From positions 1 to 41,465 of the forward strand of contig JAJYTP010000008.1 in the NCBI GenBank assembly GCA_021792955.1: 41,465 nt of DNA, given 5' to 3'. The notes under the pieces are model-generated. The model did not search any database. It had not been told where the DNA came from and saw only the letters and a list, made by a program, of their open reading frames with translations. Shown here one piece after another: positions 18,311-27,601 of this stretch (the stretch's first letter is position 1; each line of letters begins with the position of its first letter). The position numbers and the translations under genes are program-made. The stretch is from an archaeon. GTDB taxonomy: Archaea; Thermoproteota; Nitrososphaeria; Conexivisphaerales; UBA164.

Positions 18311-19276
18311 AAACGATCCCACCATCAGCAGCGCGTCGTCCATGGACCTGGCCCCGTTCTGGACCTCGGCCCACGTCTCTACCGCCCTGTTGAGCCTTGC
18401 CCTGAACCAGTCCCTGTGCCTCGCTTCAAGCTTCGTGTGTGTCAGCGGGTCGGTAATTTGGTTAAAGGCATCCCACACCGTCATGTGCTGGAAGCCAACA
18501 ACCGCCCTGGTTTTCTTTGCGAAGTCTATGAAGGGCAGGTACTTCTTCGGCAGCGAGACGGCGAGTATGTTTGCCAGCTGCATGTTCAGGTCTATCTGGG
18601 TCCACCGCCTGTAGGTCTCAAGCTGCTCCTCCATGCTGGCGAGCAGCGGTTCCATGGCTGCGTCCGCATCCCTGATCAGTTGCCCAACGTCGGCCGTCCT
18701 TGCCAGCGAAACCGTGTTCCTCCGTTCTGGCACGGTCATGCCGTTTGTACATGCAAGCCTCAGTGTGTAGCCGCTGAAGCGGTAGCCGGCCGAACCGTCT
18801 ATCGAGTTCTTCATCTGGAACCCGACGGCGACCAGGTCGCCCACCTTGACCTCCTTCGGCTTGTCGTTGCTGATGTAGCTGGCATAGACGGAAAGCCCGC
18901 CCTTGCCGTACTCCACCCTGTCCTGCTTGAAGCCATGCTTCTCGGCCACGGTGCTGGCCACTTCCAGAGCCACTTCGTTCGGTATCAACCTAAACGAGAG
19001 GCCCTTGACGATGGTCATGCGATTATGCCTCTGCGCGTTTGGCTCGATCTCCACGAGCTGGTACCTCTTCGGTGTCAGCCCGGCACGATCGAATGCCCCA
19101 ATCGCTGTGCGGATGCCGTAGCTCGCCCATGTGTTGTCAATGAATTCGCTTACGAATCCAGTGGTCTCCTTGCCCACTGGGGCCACTTTGTCATCGGGGT
19201 TGCGAAGCCCCGCTCTCCCGGATGGAGAGATATCCTCCCCTTTCGTTCCCAGTTCATTCAGTTCTATGTTTGCCAT
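18308..19276 (-). CDS. DUF932-family protein (plasmid/virus-associated)
   Basis: SFRLIPNEVALEVA...GYRFSGYTLRLACTNGMTVPERR...WDAFNQITDPLTH; ATG at 19276 (MANIELNELG) preferred over 19408. Confidence 0.7.
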   Translation of the reverse strand: MANIELNELGTKGEDISPSGRAGLRNPDDKVAPVGKETTGFVSEFIDNTWASYGIRTAIGAFDRAGLTPKRYQLVEIEPNAQRHNRMTIVKGLSFRLIPNEVALEVASTVAEKHGFKQDRVEYGKGGLSVYASYISNDKPKEVKVGDLVAVGFQMKNSIDGSAGYRFSGYTLRLACTNGMTVPERRNTVSLARTADVGQLIRDADAAMEPLLASMEEQLETYRRWTQIDLNMQLANILAVSLPKKYLPFIDFAKKTRAVVGFQHMTVWDAFNQITDPLTHTKLEARHRDWFRARLNRAVETWAEVQNGARSMDDALLMVGSF

Positions 19277-19343
19277 AGCGCCGGCCCATGCAGCCATTTG
19301 CTTAAAAGGAGAGCCAAGGGTTAAGGAGGAGGCCCTGGGCAGG
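19240..19343. repeat. About 100-bp direct repeat, copy 1 (promoter and 5' end of DUF932 gene)
   Basis: Near-identical to 25097-25197: tttgccatagcgccsgcccatgc...atttgcttaaaaggagrgccaagggttaaggaggaggccctgggcag. Confidence 0.9.
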
Positions 19344-19634
19344 AGCTCATAGACGTGGTACCAGGCGGGTGAAGACTCCATCACTGTCTCGGACCCATTC
19401 CTGAACACCTCGTCTTCAAAGAAGCTCAGTACCTCCCAACCCCCTTCGGTATCCTCTTGAGCGATTTTCTGCTATCGTTGAGTTAACCACTGCGGCCTGC
19501 ATGCAGTTCTTATACAGATCCAGCCCTGCGAACATGTGCCCGGTATCGTTTGTGTTTAGTTTATCCTCCAGTTCATATATAATAATTAATTTCAGGGTAC
19601 CACAGGGCTATAAATTGAGTTATGTTTTCCGTGC

Positions 19635-20408
19635 TCAGCATCTTCTTGTGGCAACGACAATAATTCGTTCTATTGTGCCCTTTTCTATAACCGGAACCCC
19701 TGGGAACTTGAATAGTATTGCTCTTGCTTTAGTTGGATCTCCTGAACTGTCCACTATATTAAAGGCCAGCGACTCATCTATCACCACAGTACATCCCTGG
19801 CCAGTAGTCTGTTCAAATCCGTTGATCATTTTGGCGTCGTGTTCATCTAATTTTCCACTCTTAACGGCATTCAATTTAATCGCTCTGTACTCTATTAATT
19901 TGACACGATTCTTGGAATCTGGCGGTTCGTCAGTAGGCCTTAACATGCAAACTAACCTAACACTTGCTCCATCTTTGGTGATATTTCTTGCCATCGATGC
20001 CACATGCTCAATATATGAATTCGGGTAGCCGCCGATCATAAAAATACTTGTGGATGCAGAATTTGCTAAATTCGATAATTGTATCCTTATAGCACCTCTC
20101 GCACGAAAAATCCAAGCCAATGCATCTTCTTTTTCTCTGTTTTCCAGAATCCTTGATTTGGAAAACTGTACTATTTTTTCAATGGCTTTTCTTTTTTCCT
20201 CGATAATCAGTGAAAGGATCTTTTCTATATCGTTTAGCTTAAACAGAACCGGCCGCCCTGGCTGAATTTCAACAAATCCTGAATTAGCGAGCCTTTCTAT
20301 AGTTTCGTATATTTTATTTCTTGGGGCATGTGTCTCACGGTGAAGTGGCGTACAGCTCTGGCAATATTTTGGCCAAAATTTCATTGGTCCTTCCTTGGGG
20401 ATTTTCAT
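19635..20408 (-). CDS. TrmB-family transcriptional regulator
   Basis: APRNKIYETIERLANSGFVEIQPGRPVLFKLNDIEKILSLIIEEKR; N-terminal part of the HTH looks short or aberrant. Confidence 0.65.
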   Translation of the reverse strand: MKIPKEGPMKFWPKYCQSCTPLHRETHAPRNKIYETIERLANSGFVEIQPGRPVLFKLNDIEKILSLIIEEKRKAIEKIVQFSKSRILENREKEDALAWIFRARGAIRIQLSNLANSASTSIFMIGGYPNSYIEHVASMARNITKDGASVRLVCMLRPTDEPPDSKNRVKLIEYRAIKLNAVKSGKLDEHDAKMINGFEQTTGQGCTVVIDESLAFNIVDSSGDPTKARAILFKFPGVPVIEKGTIERIIVVATRRC

Positions 20409-20563
20409 CTTGACGATGGGGCATGATATATATGCCTGCTCTTAAAAATCTCGGTCTTGGAAATACATCACTATCCTCTACCCCCTCGGTATCAGGGCAA
20501 TTTTATGAAAAGCAACAATGTTCATAGAAATAGTTTTCTAATGCTGGTCGAAAAATAATCTAT

Positions 20564-21352
20564 CTATATGTGTAAGACTACGCCATAATTCTGGTATATT
20601 ATGTATATCGCAACGACGATCACAATTATGGCAAATAACTGTGTCAGCCTCCTTTTCGGCACCCTGCTCGCATACCTTGCACCGACCCACCCACCTAGGA
20701 TTCCGCCTATGATGAAAAGAGCGGATATGATTATGTTGACGTCGCCGCTGATCGCATACCTTGCCGCTGTGACAACGCCAAAGGTTCCTACTGATAAAAG
20801 GGATGTGCCGACTGCCTGAATTATATTGAGGCCGCCTCCGAAGAGGAGGCCGGGGACTATGAGGAAGCCGCCGCCTATCCCGAAGTATCCTGAGGCGAAA
20901 CCCACGGCTGTGCCTGTGAGTATAAGGTTAAGATAGGATTTCGATACCTTTCGCTCCTTCTCCGATATATCGACGCACTTCCTCTTGAGCATGTATAGCG
21001 CTATCCCGATCATGAGGAAGCCGAAGAAGAAGAGCAGGAATGTACCTGGGGTTAGGAGACCGAGCTCAGATCCTGCGAGGACGCCTGCCACTCCAGGAAT
21101 CGTGAATAATGCGCCGGTCCTGTATCTGACGTTCCTCTTCAGCGTGTGCGGTATAAGGTTGAAGTATGCATTTATGCCGACAGCTAGTGCCGTCGTTCCT
21201 ATGACGAGGTGCGGATGATCGTATCCTACGAAGTATATAAGGAGAGGGATTGCAAGGATAGAGCCTCCGCCACCTATCAGGCCAAGGGAGAAGCCCACGA
21301 GTATGCCCGATATGACCGACAGCACTATTTGAAGATCTGTTATTGGATACAT
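20564..21352 (-). CDS. TauE/SafE-family sulfite exporter-like permease (copy 1)
   Basis: GLIGGGGSILAIPLLIYFVGYDHPHLVIGTTALAVG...GFASGYFGIGGGFLIVPGLL. Confidence 0.9.
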   Translation of the reverse strand: MYPITDLQIVLSVISGILVGFSLGLIGGGGSILAIPLLIYFVGYDHPHLVIGTTALAVGINAYFNLIPHTLKRNVRYRTGALFTIPGVAGVLAGSELGLLTPGTFLLFFFGFLMIGIALYMLKRKCVDISEKERKVSKSYLNLILTGTAVGFASGYFGIGGGFLIVPGLLFGGGLNIIQAVGTSLLSVGTFGVVTAARYAISGDVNIIISALFIIGGILGGWVGARYASRVPKRRLTQLFAIIVIVVAIYIIYQNYGVVLHI

Positions 21353-21364
21353 TGTAATGGCCTA

Positions 21365-21712
21365 TTAGAATGTTATTACAGTATACCCCTCATCTATTTT
21401 CCTATCGGTCTCCACACCGCCAAATACCATATCTATGTCAGGGAATATATCATCCTCTTTAAGGCCTTCACCCGCCATGCTCACCTTGCATATCCTTAAT
21501 GGTATGCCTTCAGCCTTGAGCATGTTGACCTGTTCTAAAAACTGAGGAGAATTCTTCTGATTTTTATTTGCAGCCTGGACTCCTCTCCCAAGGAAGAGGA
21601 GTTCGACTTCAGCCTTTGCGTTCTTCACCGCGTTGAACGCAAAACTGAATGCGACCATCTCGCTGTTTACGTCATCCTTTCCCGTGGTCAGCATTACAAG
21701 CATTTTGGACAT
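21365..21712 (-). CDS. DsrE-family protein (copy 1)
   Basis: 115 aa, single conserved Cys (LRICKVSM); about 60% similar by eye to 27187-27534. Confidence 0.8.
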   Translation of the reverse strand: MSKMLVMLTTGKDDVNSEMVAFSFAFNAVKNAKAEVELLFLGRGVQAANKNQKNSPQFLEQVNMLKAEGIPLRICKVSMAGEGLKEDDIFPDIDMVFGGVETDRKIDEGYTVITF

Positions 21713-21755
21713 ATCCTTTCAGCTCCACTTATATCAGTAAAAAGGAAGCGCATAT

Positions 21756-22001
21756 CTACTCTTCAGTCCCATCGTTTGAATACCCTGGGTACTTTGTCCT
21801 GTACCAGACCGCAGTCAGCAATACTGCCACTATTAATACAAAGCCGGTCAGCGCTACATAATTCGGATTTGGGTCGTATCCGTTATAGCTTCTGACGGTC
21901 AGCGCTGCTACCAATATGATCAGGATGGATATGGCTGCAACAAATGCCTTTACTCCCTTCTCACTCTTTCTCTTGTTTTCAATGGGTTTCTCATCTATCA
22001 T
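21756..22001 (-). CDS. Small two-TM membrane protein
   Basis: 81-aa ORF between dsrE-like and yeeE-like genes. Confidence 0.5.
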   Translation of the reverse strand: MIDEKPIENKRKSEKGVKAFVAAISILIILVAALTVRSYNGYDPNPNYVALTGFVLIVAVLLTAVWYRTKYPGYSNDGTEE

Positions 22002-22010
22002 TTTAATTAA

Positions 22011-23231
22011 TTACCTCCTCTTATAAAGGAACCAACCCATTACTAACAAACTTATCATCACGATGATGAGGAATTCTATACTGCTAACTGCCATTTGAAG
22101 ATCGCCACTCAATATATGCCCGGAAGCACACCCATCGGCCATTCTCGCTCCGAATAACACCATGAATGAACCGCCAAATACAGCGAATGCCCTTTTTAGC
22201 TCACTTCCACCATACCTCTTTTTCCATGTTCTTGGAACCCATTTATTAAACGCCTGAAATCTTCTGCTGATAAATATGGCCGCAATGAATGCCCCCAACA
22301 GTGTCCCTATATCGCTGAATGGCTCCCACCCAATGGTTGCAAAGACCAGTTTGCTGTAGTTATATCCAGGCAGCCAGAGATATCCAACTATCCAACTGTA
22401 AGTTGTAGACTCGCCAAATATTTGATGAAGAAACATTTCAAGCACAACAGTAGCGCCTATTATTGCACCGACAAATGTCAATAGCCATCTCAGATCGTTT
22501 TTTGGCGCCCAGTGAATATTTGCGTCCTTTGCTAATTTATCATTGGGGCCGATTGGCATGGCGCTACCCTCAATAAGCGTTTCCGTTGCTTCCCTATGCG
22601 CCGACAATTCGATTGGAGGCATTTTGTAATCAGAGTGTGTCCCGATATAAACGCAGCTTTTCCCACCTTTGAACCTTGGTAGGAAATATGCGATTGACAG
22701 CATAGCAGCTAGCCAGGCAATTGAGATGTAAAAACCGACAACTAGATTTGTAGCAACCTTTCCAGCCAGATAGATCTGGCCGAAGTTATATGTTGTTATT
22801 AGCCACTGCCCGACGGATGTTTGATATAAAAGTGTCCATGCTGCGGCCCCGAGTAGACCACCCGCAACAGCATAAATGGCTTCCCTTCTTCCTTCGCCAA
22901 GCGCCATCCACTCTGTTCCAGGAACATAACCGGAAATAGCGATGCCAGCACCAAATATGAGGGCGCCAATAGCAACGCCCACAACATAGTCAGGCTTAAT
23001 CCCAAAGTGGAATCCAATTCCCAACACAGAAAGTCCATAAAGCAGAACCCCGCCAACGCCTATCGCAATGGTAATACAGTTCACAAATAGCCTATCCTCC
23101 CACGTGGAGAGTTTAAGCAGGACATCAGCATTTGAAATTCCCCACAATTCAGCCACGCCACCAATAATCACCCCAATGAAGATTCCAATCCATAGAGGGG
23201 CTGTCACTGAAATCATTTTTTCGCCATTCAT
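22011..23231 (-). CDS. YeeE/YedE-family sulfur transporter (copy 1)
   Basis: GARMADGCASGHILSGDLQMAVSS and ISGYVPGTEWMALGEGRREAIYAVAGGLLGA. Confidence 0.88.
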   Translation of the reverse strand: MNGEKMISVTAPLWIGIFIGVIIGGVAELWGISNADVLLKLSTWEDRLFVNCITIAIGVGGVLLYGLSVLGIGFHFGIKPDYVVGVAIGALIFGAGIAISGYVPGTEWMALGEGRREAIYAVAGGLLGAAAWTLLYQTSVGQWLITTYNFGQIYLAGKVATNLVVGFYISIAWLAAMLSIAYFLPRFKGGKSCVYIGTHSDYKMPPIELSAHREATETLIEGSAMPIGPNDKLAKDANIHWAPKNDLRWLLTFVGAIIGATVVLEMFLHQIFGESTTYSWIVGYLWLPGYNYSKLVFATIGWEPFSDIGTLLGAFIAAIFISRRFQAFNKWVPRTWKKRYGGSELKRAFAVFGGSFMVLFGARMADGCASGHILSGDLQMAVSSIEFLIIVMISLLVMGWFLYKRR

Positions 23232-23270
23232 TAATTATCTATCTGTATATATAAATATTACTATTTGGTT

Positions 23271-24322
23271 CCTTTGTTGCACAAATTTGATAACACTGCA
23301 TAAAATTTTTGACTTCATAGTAATTTAACCAGGTTGCATAATGTCAAATTATGACAAACTGGCCGGAATACAACAAGAAGCTGGTTAATGAAGCAGTTGA
23401 CGTATTTGTAAGCACAGACCTGCTTGTGGACCAGGAGAAGCAGCTTAAACAGATGAACAAGGATAAGAGGGGTAGGCCTTATCGTTATCCTTATGCGCTG
23501 ATACTCATAATTCTTGCTGTAAGGGAATACTTCAGCCTGCCCTACAGGCAGACCGAGGGGTTTGCCAGGATGTTAGGCGGAATATGGGGGGCAAGGATAC
23601 CGTCTTACACGCAGATATGCAGGAGGCAGAAGGAAATCAATATACCTCCTGGTGTAAAATATGACAGGGATAAGCCTGTTGACATGGCATAGATTCTACA
23701 GGCATAAAGGCGTTCAACAGGGGTGAATGGATCAGGCAGAAGCGGGCTGTCAGGAGGGAATGGATAAAGCTGCACGTAACGTGTGATACAGCAAACAGCC
23801 TGATAACAAGCGTTCAGGTAATAGATGAGCATGAATCTGACGGGAAAGAGTTAGGCAAGCTTGCTTGTTGACGGAGCAAAGGATACTGTTGGAAAGCTAA
23901 GCAGGGTTTTTGGTGATTCGGCATACGATTCAAGGGTCATCTTCAATTACGCTGCAGGCGTAGGTCCCGAACCTGTTATCAAGCCAAGGATGAATTCCAC
24001 AGGCAGGTCCAGAGGATCTTATGTAAGGGCACAGACAGTCAGGGAATTCCTATCGGACCCGCAGGCATGGAAGGAGAAGCACAGGTACGGCCAGAGGTGG
24101 CAGGTAGAGACTGTGTTTTCCTCTTTAAAGAGGATGCTGGGAGAACACTTCACATCAGTACTAAACATTGGAATATACAATGAAATCATTTCCAAGGTGT
24201 TCACGTATAACATCGTGGAGGCTAACAGAAATGCGTGCAGGTTGTAGGGAACAGACGCTATAGATCGTTAGCGGACCCCCTTGGATGCAATAAAACGGAA
24301 GACTCAATTTATGCAACAAAGG
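23271..24322 (+). mobile_element. IS5-like DDE insertion sequence, decayed
   Basis: Terminal inverted repeats CCTTTGTTGCACAAATT (23271-23287) and reverse complement of AATTTATGCAACAAAGG (24306-24322), 16/17 matching, enclosing the transposase fragments. Confidence 0.85.
23351..24247 (+). pseudogene. DDE transposase with two frameshifts
   Basis: Fragments MTNWPEYNKKL... / IDSTGIKAFNRGEWIRQKRAVRREWIKLHVTCDTANSLITSVQVIDEHESDGKEL / VDGAKDTVGKLSRVFGDSAYDS...QVETVFSSLKRMLGEH lie in successive frames. Confidence 0.85.
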
Positions 24323-24377
24323 AGAAAAATATAAGTATTTTTATATAAGCCTATAGATAGAGGAAATTAGTGGGATC

Positions 24378-24590
24378 ATGAAAAAGAAAGCTGAAAGCCA
24401 ATATGATTATCTGATGAGCATCGGCAATAGGTTGGGGGAATACGCAGGCCTTTGGATAGCAATCGTAGATAACAAGGTAGTGGCCCAAGCTGAGAGTGGG
24501 AAGAAGGCTTACGATGAAGCAAAAACGCAGTATCCGCACAAGACGCCCCTGATAACGCAGATTCCGCGTGAGACCGTCCTTCTTATGTGA
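24378..24590 (+). CDS. DUF5678-family protein
   Basis: GLWIAIVDNKVVAQAESGKKAYDEAKTQYPHKTPLITQIPRE. Confidence 0.75.
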   Translation: MKKKAESQYDYLMSIGNRLGEYAGLWIAIVDNKVVAQAESGKKAYDEAKTQYPHKTPLITQIPRETVLLM

Positions 24591-25075
24591 GCGCATTGCG
24601 CGGGTTTCGAGCTAACTACAACACAATAACGTACAATTATCTATCCTACCGGCTTAAGATCGATGATAATTCAAAGGATATCAAAATACCACTTGTTCCG
24701 ATATTGCTGAAGCATCTTGATAATGAAACCGAGGCCACTGGGCTGATTGACTCCGGCTCCACGAACACATTTCTGCCATCGGATTTCGGTGAAATCCTAC
24801 AATTAAAGCCCCTTACAGGCAAGGAAGCCGTCCCGGGGAGGGGGGCTGGCGGTGTATTCCATACATACAGTGCCAGGCTAGATCAACTATCCATTCTGAA
24901 GGGGAGGGAAGTTATCCAAGAATACGGGAAGATAGAGGTCAATGTCCTGATAGAAAATGGCTCTATACCATACGTTATCCTAGGCAGGGACTACCTCTCC
25001 CGAACGTTCGACATCCGCTTTGACGAGAATAAGAACAACGTTGTACTAAGGAGATACTTTAGCACGAAGGCCTGA
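24587..25075 (+). CDS. Retropepsin-like aspartic protease
   Basis: ATGLIDSGSTNTFLPSDF catalytic D-S/T-G loop plus YVILGRDYLSRTFDIRFDE; GTG start overlaps the DUF5678 stop. Confidence 0.78.
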   Translation: MSALRGFRANYNTITYNYLSYRLKIDDNSKDIKIPLVPILLKHLDNETEATGLIDSGSTNTFLPSDFGEILQLKPLTGKEAVPGRGAGGVFHTYSARLDQLSILKGREVIQEYGKIEVNVLIENGSIPYVILGRDYLSRTFDIRFDENKNNVVLRRYFSTKA

Positions 25076-25096
25076 CAGGGTCATTTACGATATTCC

Positions 25097-25197
25097 TTTC
25101 CGTTCCCAGTTCATTTTCTATGTTTGCCATAGCGCCCGCCCATGCGGAGATTTGCTTAAAAGGAGGGCCAAGGGTTAAGGAGGAGGCCCTGGGCAGG
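25097..25197. repeat. About 100-bp direct repeat, copy 2 (remnant of DUF932 5' region)
   Basis: Matches 19240-19343; encodes MANIENELGTER... then loses similarity. Confidence 0.88.
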
Positions 25198-25423
25198 GCA
25201 AGGGGTGAAACACGTGTATATAGCAACGGCGAAATAGGAAAGATCGTAGTAATGAAAGTGCCCAACTAATCAAAGGGGCCGTTGAACACGCTTGCGTATG
25301 AAATGTCTCATGCCATACTTAAACACAATTACAACGACATGCCGAGATGGAAGGCTGATGCCGTAGCCCTAGCGAAGGTTAGGGCCCGAAAAACAAAAAT
25401 AATGAGTCGATCAGCAATGGGCC

Positions 25424-25720
25424 ATGGCAAAGTGCCTTTTATGTCATAAAGAACTTGGCTACGAACCCTTTACCAGGGATAAAGCGACGGGCGACATCCT
25501 CCTACCGGTGTGTGACCAGTGCTTTGAAACAGACCTAAAAAGGGCCAATGAAACGATGGCCACTGCTGCAAGCGAATGGATAGATGAAGTAATTGAAGCG
25601 TTAAAGGACTACTCAGATGACCCGGAAGCGCGCGAGGCCCTGAAGGAGATCAAAACCAAAACAAAGAAGGAAATCGATGATGTTAAGAGAGAAATTGAAA
25701 GGGTAGAAAGCGATAAATAG
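25424..25720 (+). CDS. Small zinc-finger protein with coiled-coil tail
   Basis: CLLCHKELGYEPF...LPVCDQCFE, then charged helix. Confidence 0.65.
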   Translation: MAKCLLCHKELGYEPFTRDKATGDILLPVCDQCFETDLKRANETMATAASEWIDEVIEALKDYSDDPEAREALKEIKTKTKKEIDDVKREIERVESDK

Positions 25721-25824
25721 GATTATCCTCGTATTGCCATTATAGGTTGGCTGGGAAAGCCATACGGTGGCTTCAACGCTTCGCGGGTTGGGATATGATC
25801 TACGCCATCGCAAAATGAGAACTA

Positions 25825-26097
25825 ATGATATCTTGCCTGCCTACCGCCTCTCTGACGGGCCGGGAACTTCAGGGTGGGCATAACCTCCAATTTCATGGGG
25901 AAAAAGTGGGGATAAAGTATGCCATCAGGTTGCCTTTAATCAGGACAGGCATCGTAGCAGGTAAAAGCATCCTCGCCACAATAAAGGATTCTGTATTCAC
26001 CATTAGTAAGGGTAAGAACAGGGTAAGCCTTGCAGAGAGGCCTTTAGCTTTGCAGGGGTTCTTGACATGGGCTCTTGACAATTTTAACCAGTATTAG
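25825..26097 (+). CDS. Hypothetical protein
   Basis: 90-aa ORF, C-terminal part protein-like; start uncertain. Confidence 0.35.
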   Translation: MISCLPTASLTGRELQGGHNLQFHGEKVGIKYAIRLPLIRTGIVAGKSILATIKDSVFTISKGKNRVSLAERPLALQGFLTWALDNFNQY

Positions 26098-26401
26098 ACA
26101 TACTCGTTACGGTATAATCCACAACCCGATAACAAACCAAAGTCGATATAAATTGGGAGTTGCCGATCTGAAAATGATAAGACCGAGGAAAGAGGATGAA
26201 GCAATCACTCCCCCCATAGCGGATATGTTATGGCGATAAGGAAGCGATGTTGGTCGTGGAAGTCTAGCTAACCGGCAGCTGAACGGCACCATATTATTAG
26301 GTAGGCAATCTTAAAATGACAAATATAATCTAATTAATTTAATATTTTTAATTATTATATGACTTTAAAGATACAAATTATTTAAAAAATAATATATTGA
26401 A

Positions 26402-27181
26402 TTAAAAGAATGCAGTGAGGTTCATAAATAGCATGTATATTGCGACCAGAATTATGATGATCGCAAAGATCTTTGTGAGTAATCTTTTGGACACTTTAGA
26501 AGCGTAATAAGTGCCGATCCAGCCTCCAAATATGCCACCTACAATATAAAGTGCTGAAATAATAAGGTTCACGTCACCATTCAATGAATATCTTATGGCT
26601 GTTACCACTCCGAATACTCCTACGGATACCAGTGAAGTCCCTACCGCCTGTATGATGTTTAATGCACCGGCATATATGAGCCCCGGCACAATCAAGAATC
26701 CGCCCCCGATACCAAAGAAACCTGAAGCAAATCCAACAAGTAATCCCATTGACAATAATTTCGCGTAAGACTCTTTGTGCGTTGGATTTACAGCTACGTT
26801 AATACATTTTCTTTTTAACATGTATATTGCTATTACAATCATAAGAATTGCAAAGATAAATAAAAGCTTGTTTCCTGGCGTTAAAAGCCCTAGCTCGGCT
26901 CCTATCAGCACGCCTATAACGCCGGGTATGCTGAACAATATCCCTTTCTTGAAATTCACATGCTTTTTTCTTGCATGAGGTACCAGATTCAAAAATGCGT
27001 TTATGCTCACTGCCAATGCGGTAGTACCTATCACTATGTGCGGATGGTCAAATCCTACAAAGTAGATGAGAAGGGGTATTGCAAGTATCGAGCCGCCACC
27101 GCCTATCAATCCAAGAGAGAATCCTACAATCAATCCAGAAATGACAGACAGAATTATCTGAATGCTGGTGAGGTCTAACAT
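26402..27181 (-). CDS. TauE/SafE-family sulfite exporter-like permease (copy 2)
   Basis: Strongly similar to 20564-21352 throughout (GLIGGGGSILAIPLLIYFVGFDHPH...). Confidence 0.9.
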   Translation of the reverse strand: MLDLTSIQIILSVISGLIVGFSLGLIGGGGSILAIPLLIYFVGFDHPHIVIGTTALAVSINAFLNLVPHARKKHVNFKKGILFSIPGVIGVLIGAELGLLTPGNKLLFIFAILMIVIAIYMLKRKCINVAVNPTHKESYAKLLSMGLLVGFASGFFGIGGGFLIVPGLIYAGALNIIQAVGTSLVSVGVFGVVTAIRYSLNGDVNLIISALYIVGGIFGGWIGTYYASKVSKRLLTKIFAIIIILVAIYMLFMNLTAFF

Positions 27182-27186
27182 ATTGC

Positions 27187-27534
27187 TCAGAACGTTATTA
27201 CGCTATATCCTTCTTCAACCTTCTGATTTGTTTCCACTCCGCCAAGCACTAACTTCACATCCGGAAACACGTCCGCTTCTGCCAATCCCTCGTTTTTTAA
27301 GCTTACAGAGCAAGCTTTTACAGGTATTCCCACCTTGATCGCATTTTCAATCTGCTCTCTGAACTGCGGCGCATTCGCCTGCTTTTTATTTGCAGCCTGC
27401 ACTCCCTGCCCCAAAAACAGCATTTCTACTTCTGCATGCGCATTTTTTACAGCATTAATGGAGAAATTAAAAGCTACCATTTCCGCTTGAATGTTGCTCT
27501 TTCCCGACAAAACCATAACCAACAACTTTGCCAT
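27187..27534 (-). CDS. DsrE-family protein (copy 2)
   Basis: MAKLLVMVLSGKSNIQAEMVAFNFSINAVKNAHAEVEMLFLGQGVQAANKKQ..., paralog of 21365-21712. Confidence 0.8.
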   Translation of the reverse strand: MAKLLVMVLSGKSNIQAEMVAFNFSINAVKNAHAEVEMLFLGQGVQAANKKQANAPQFREQIENAIKVGIPVKACSVSLKNEGLAEADVFPDVKLVLGGVETNQKVEEGYSVITF

Positions 27535-27601
27535 ATTATTTCACTTTTACCTTATATGTATCCTCAAATTTAAATTTTTACAAAAAAATAAAAAGAAGTT
27601 T

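Noticed and set aside
18416-19324. 302-aa plus-strand ORF
   Set aside because: Antisense to the DUF932 gene, which has coherent protein motifs; this frame has His/Pro/Leu-rich shadow-ORF composition.
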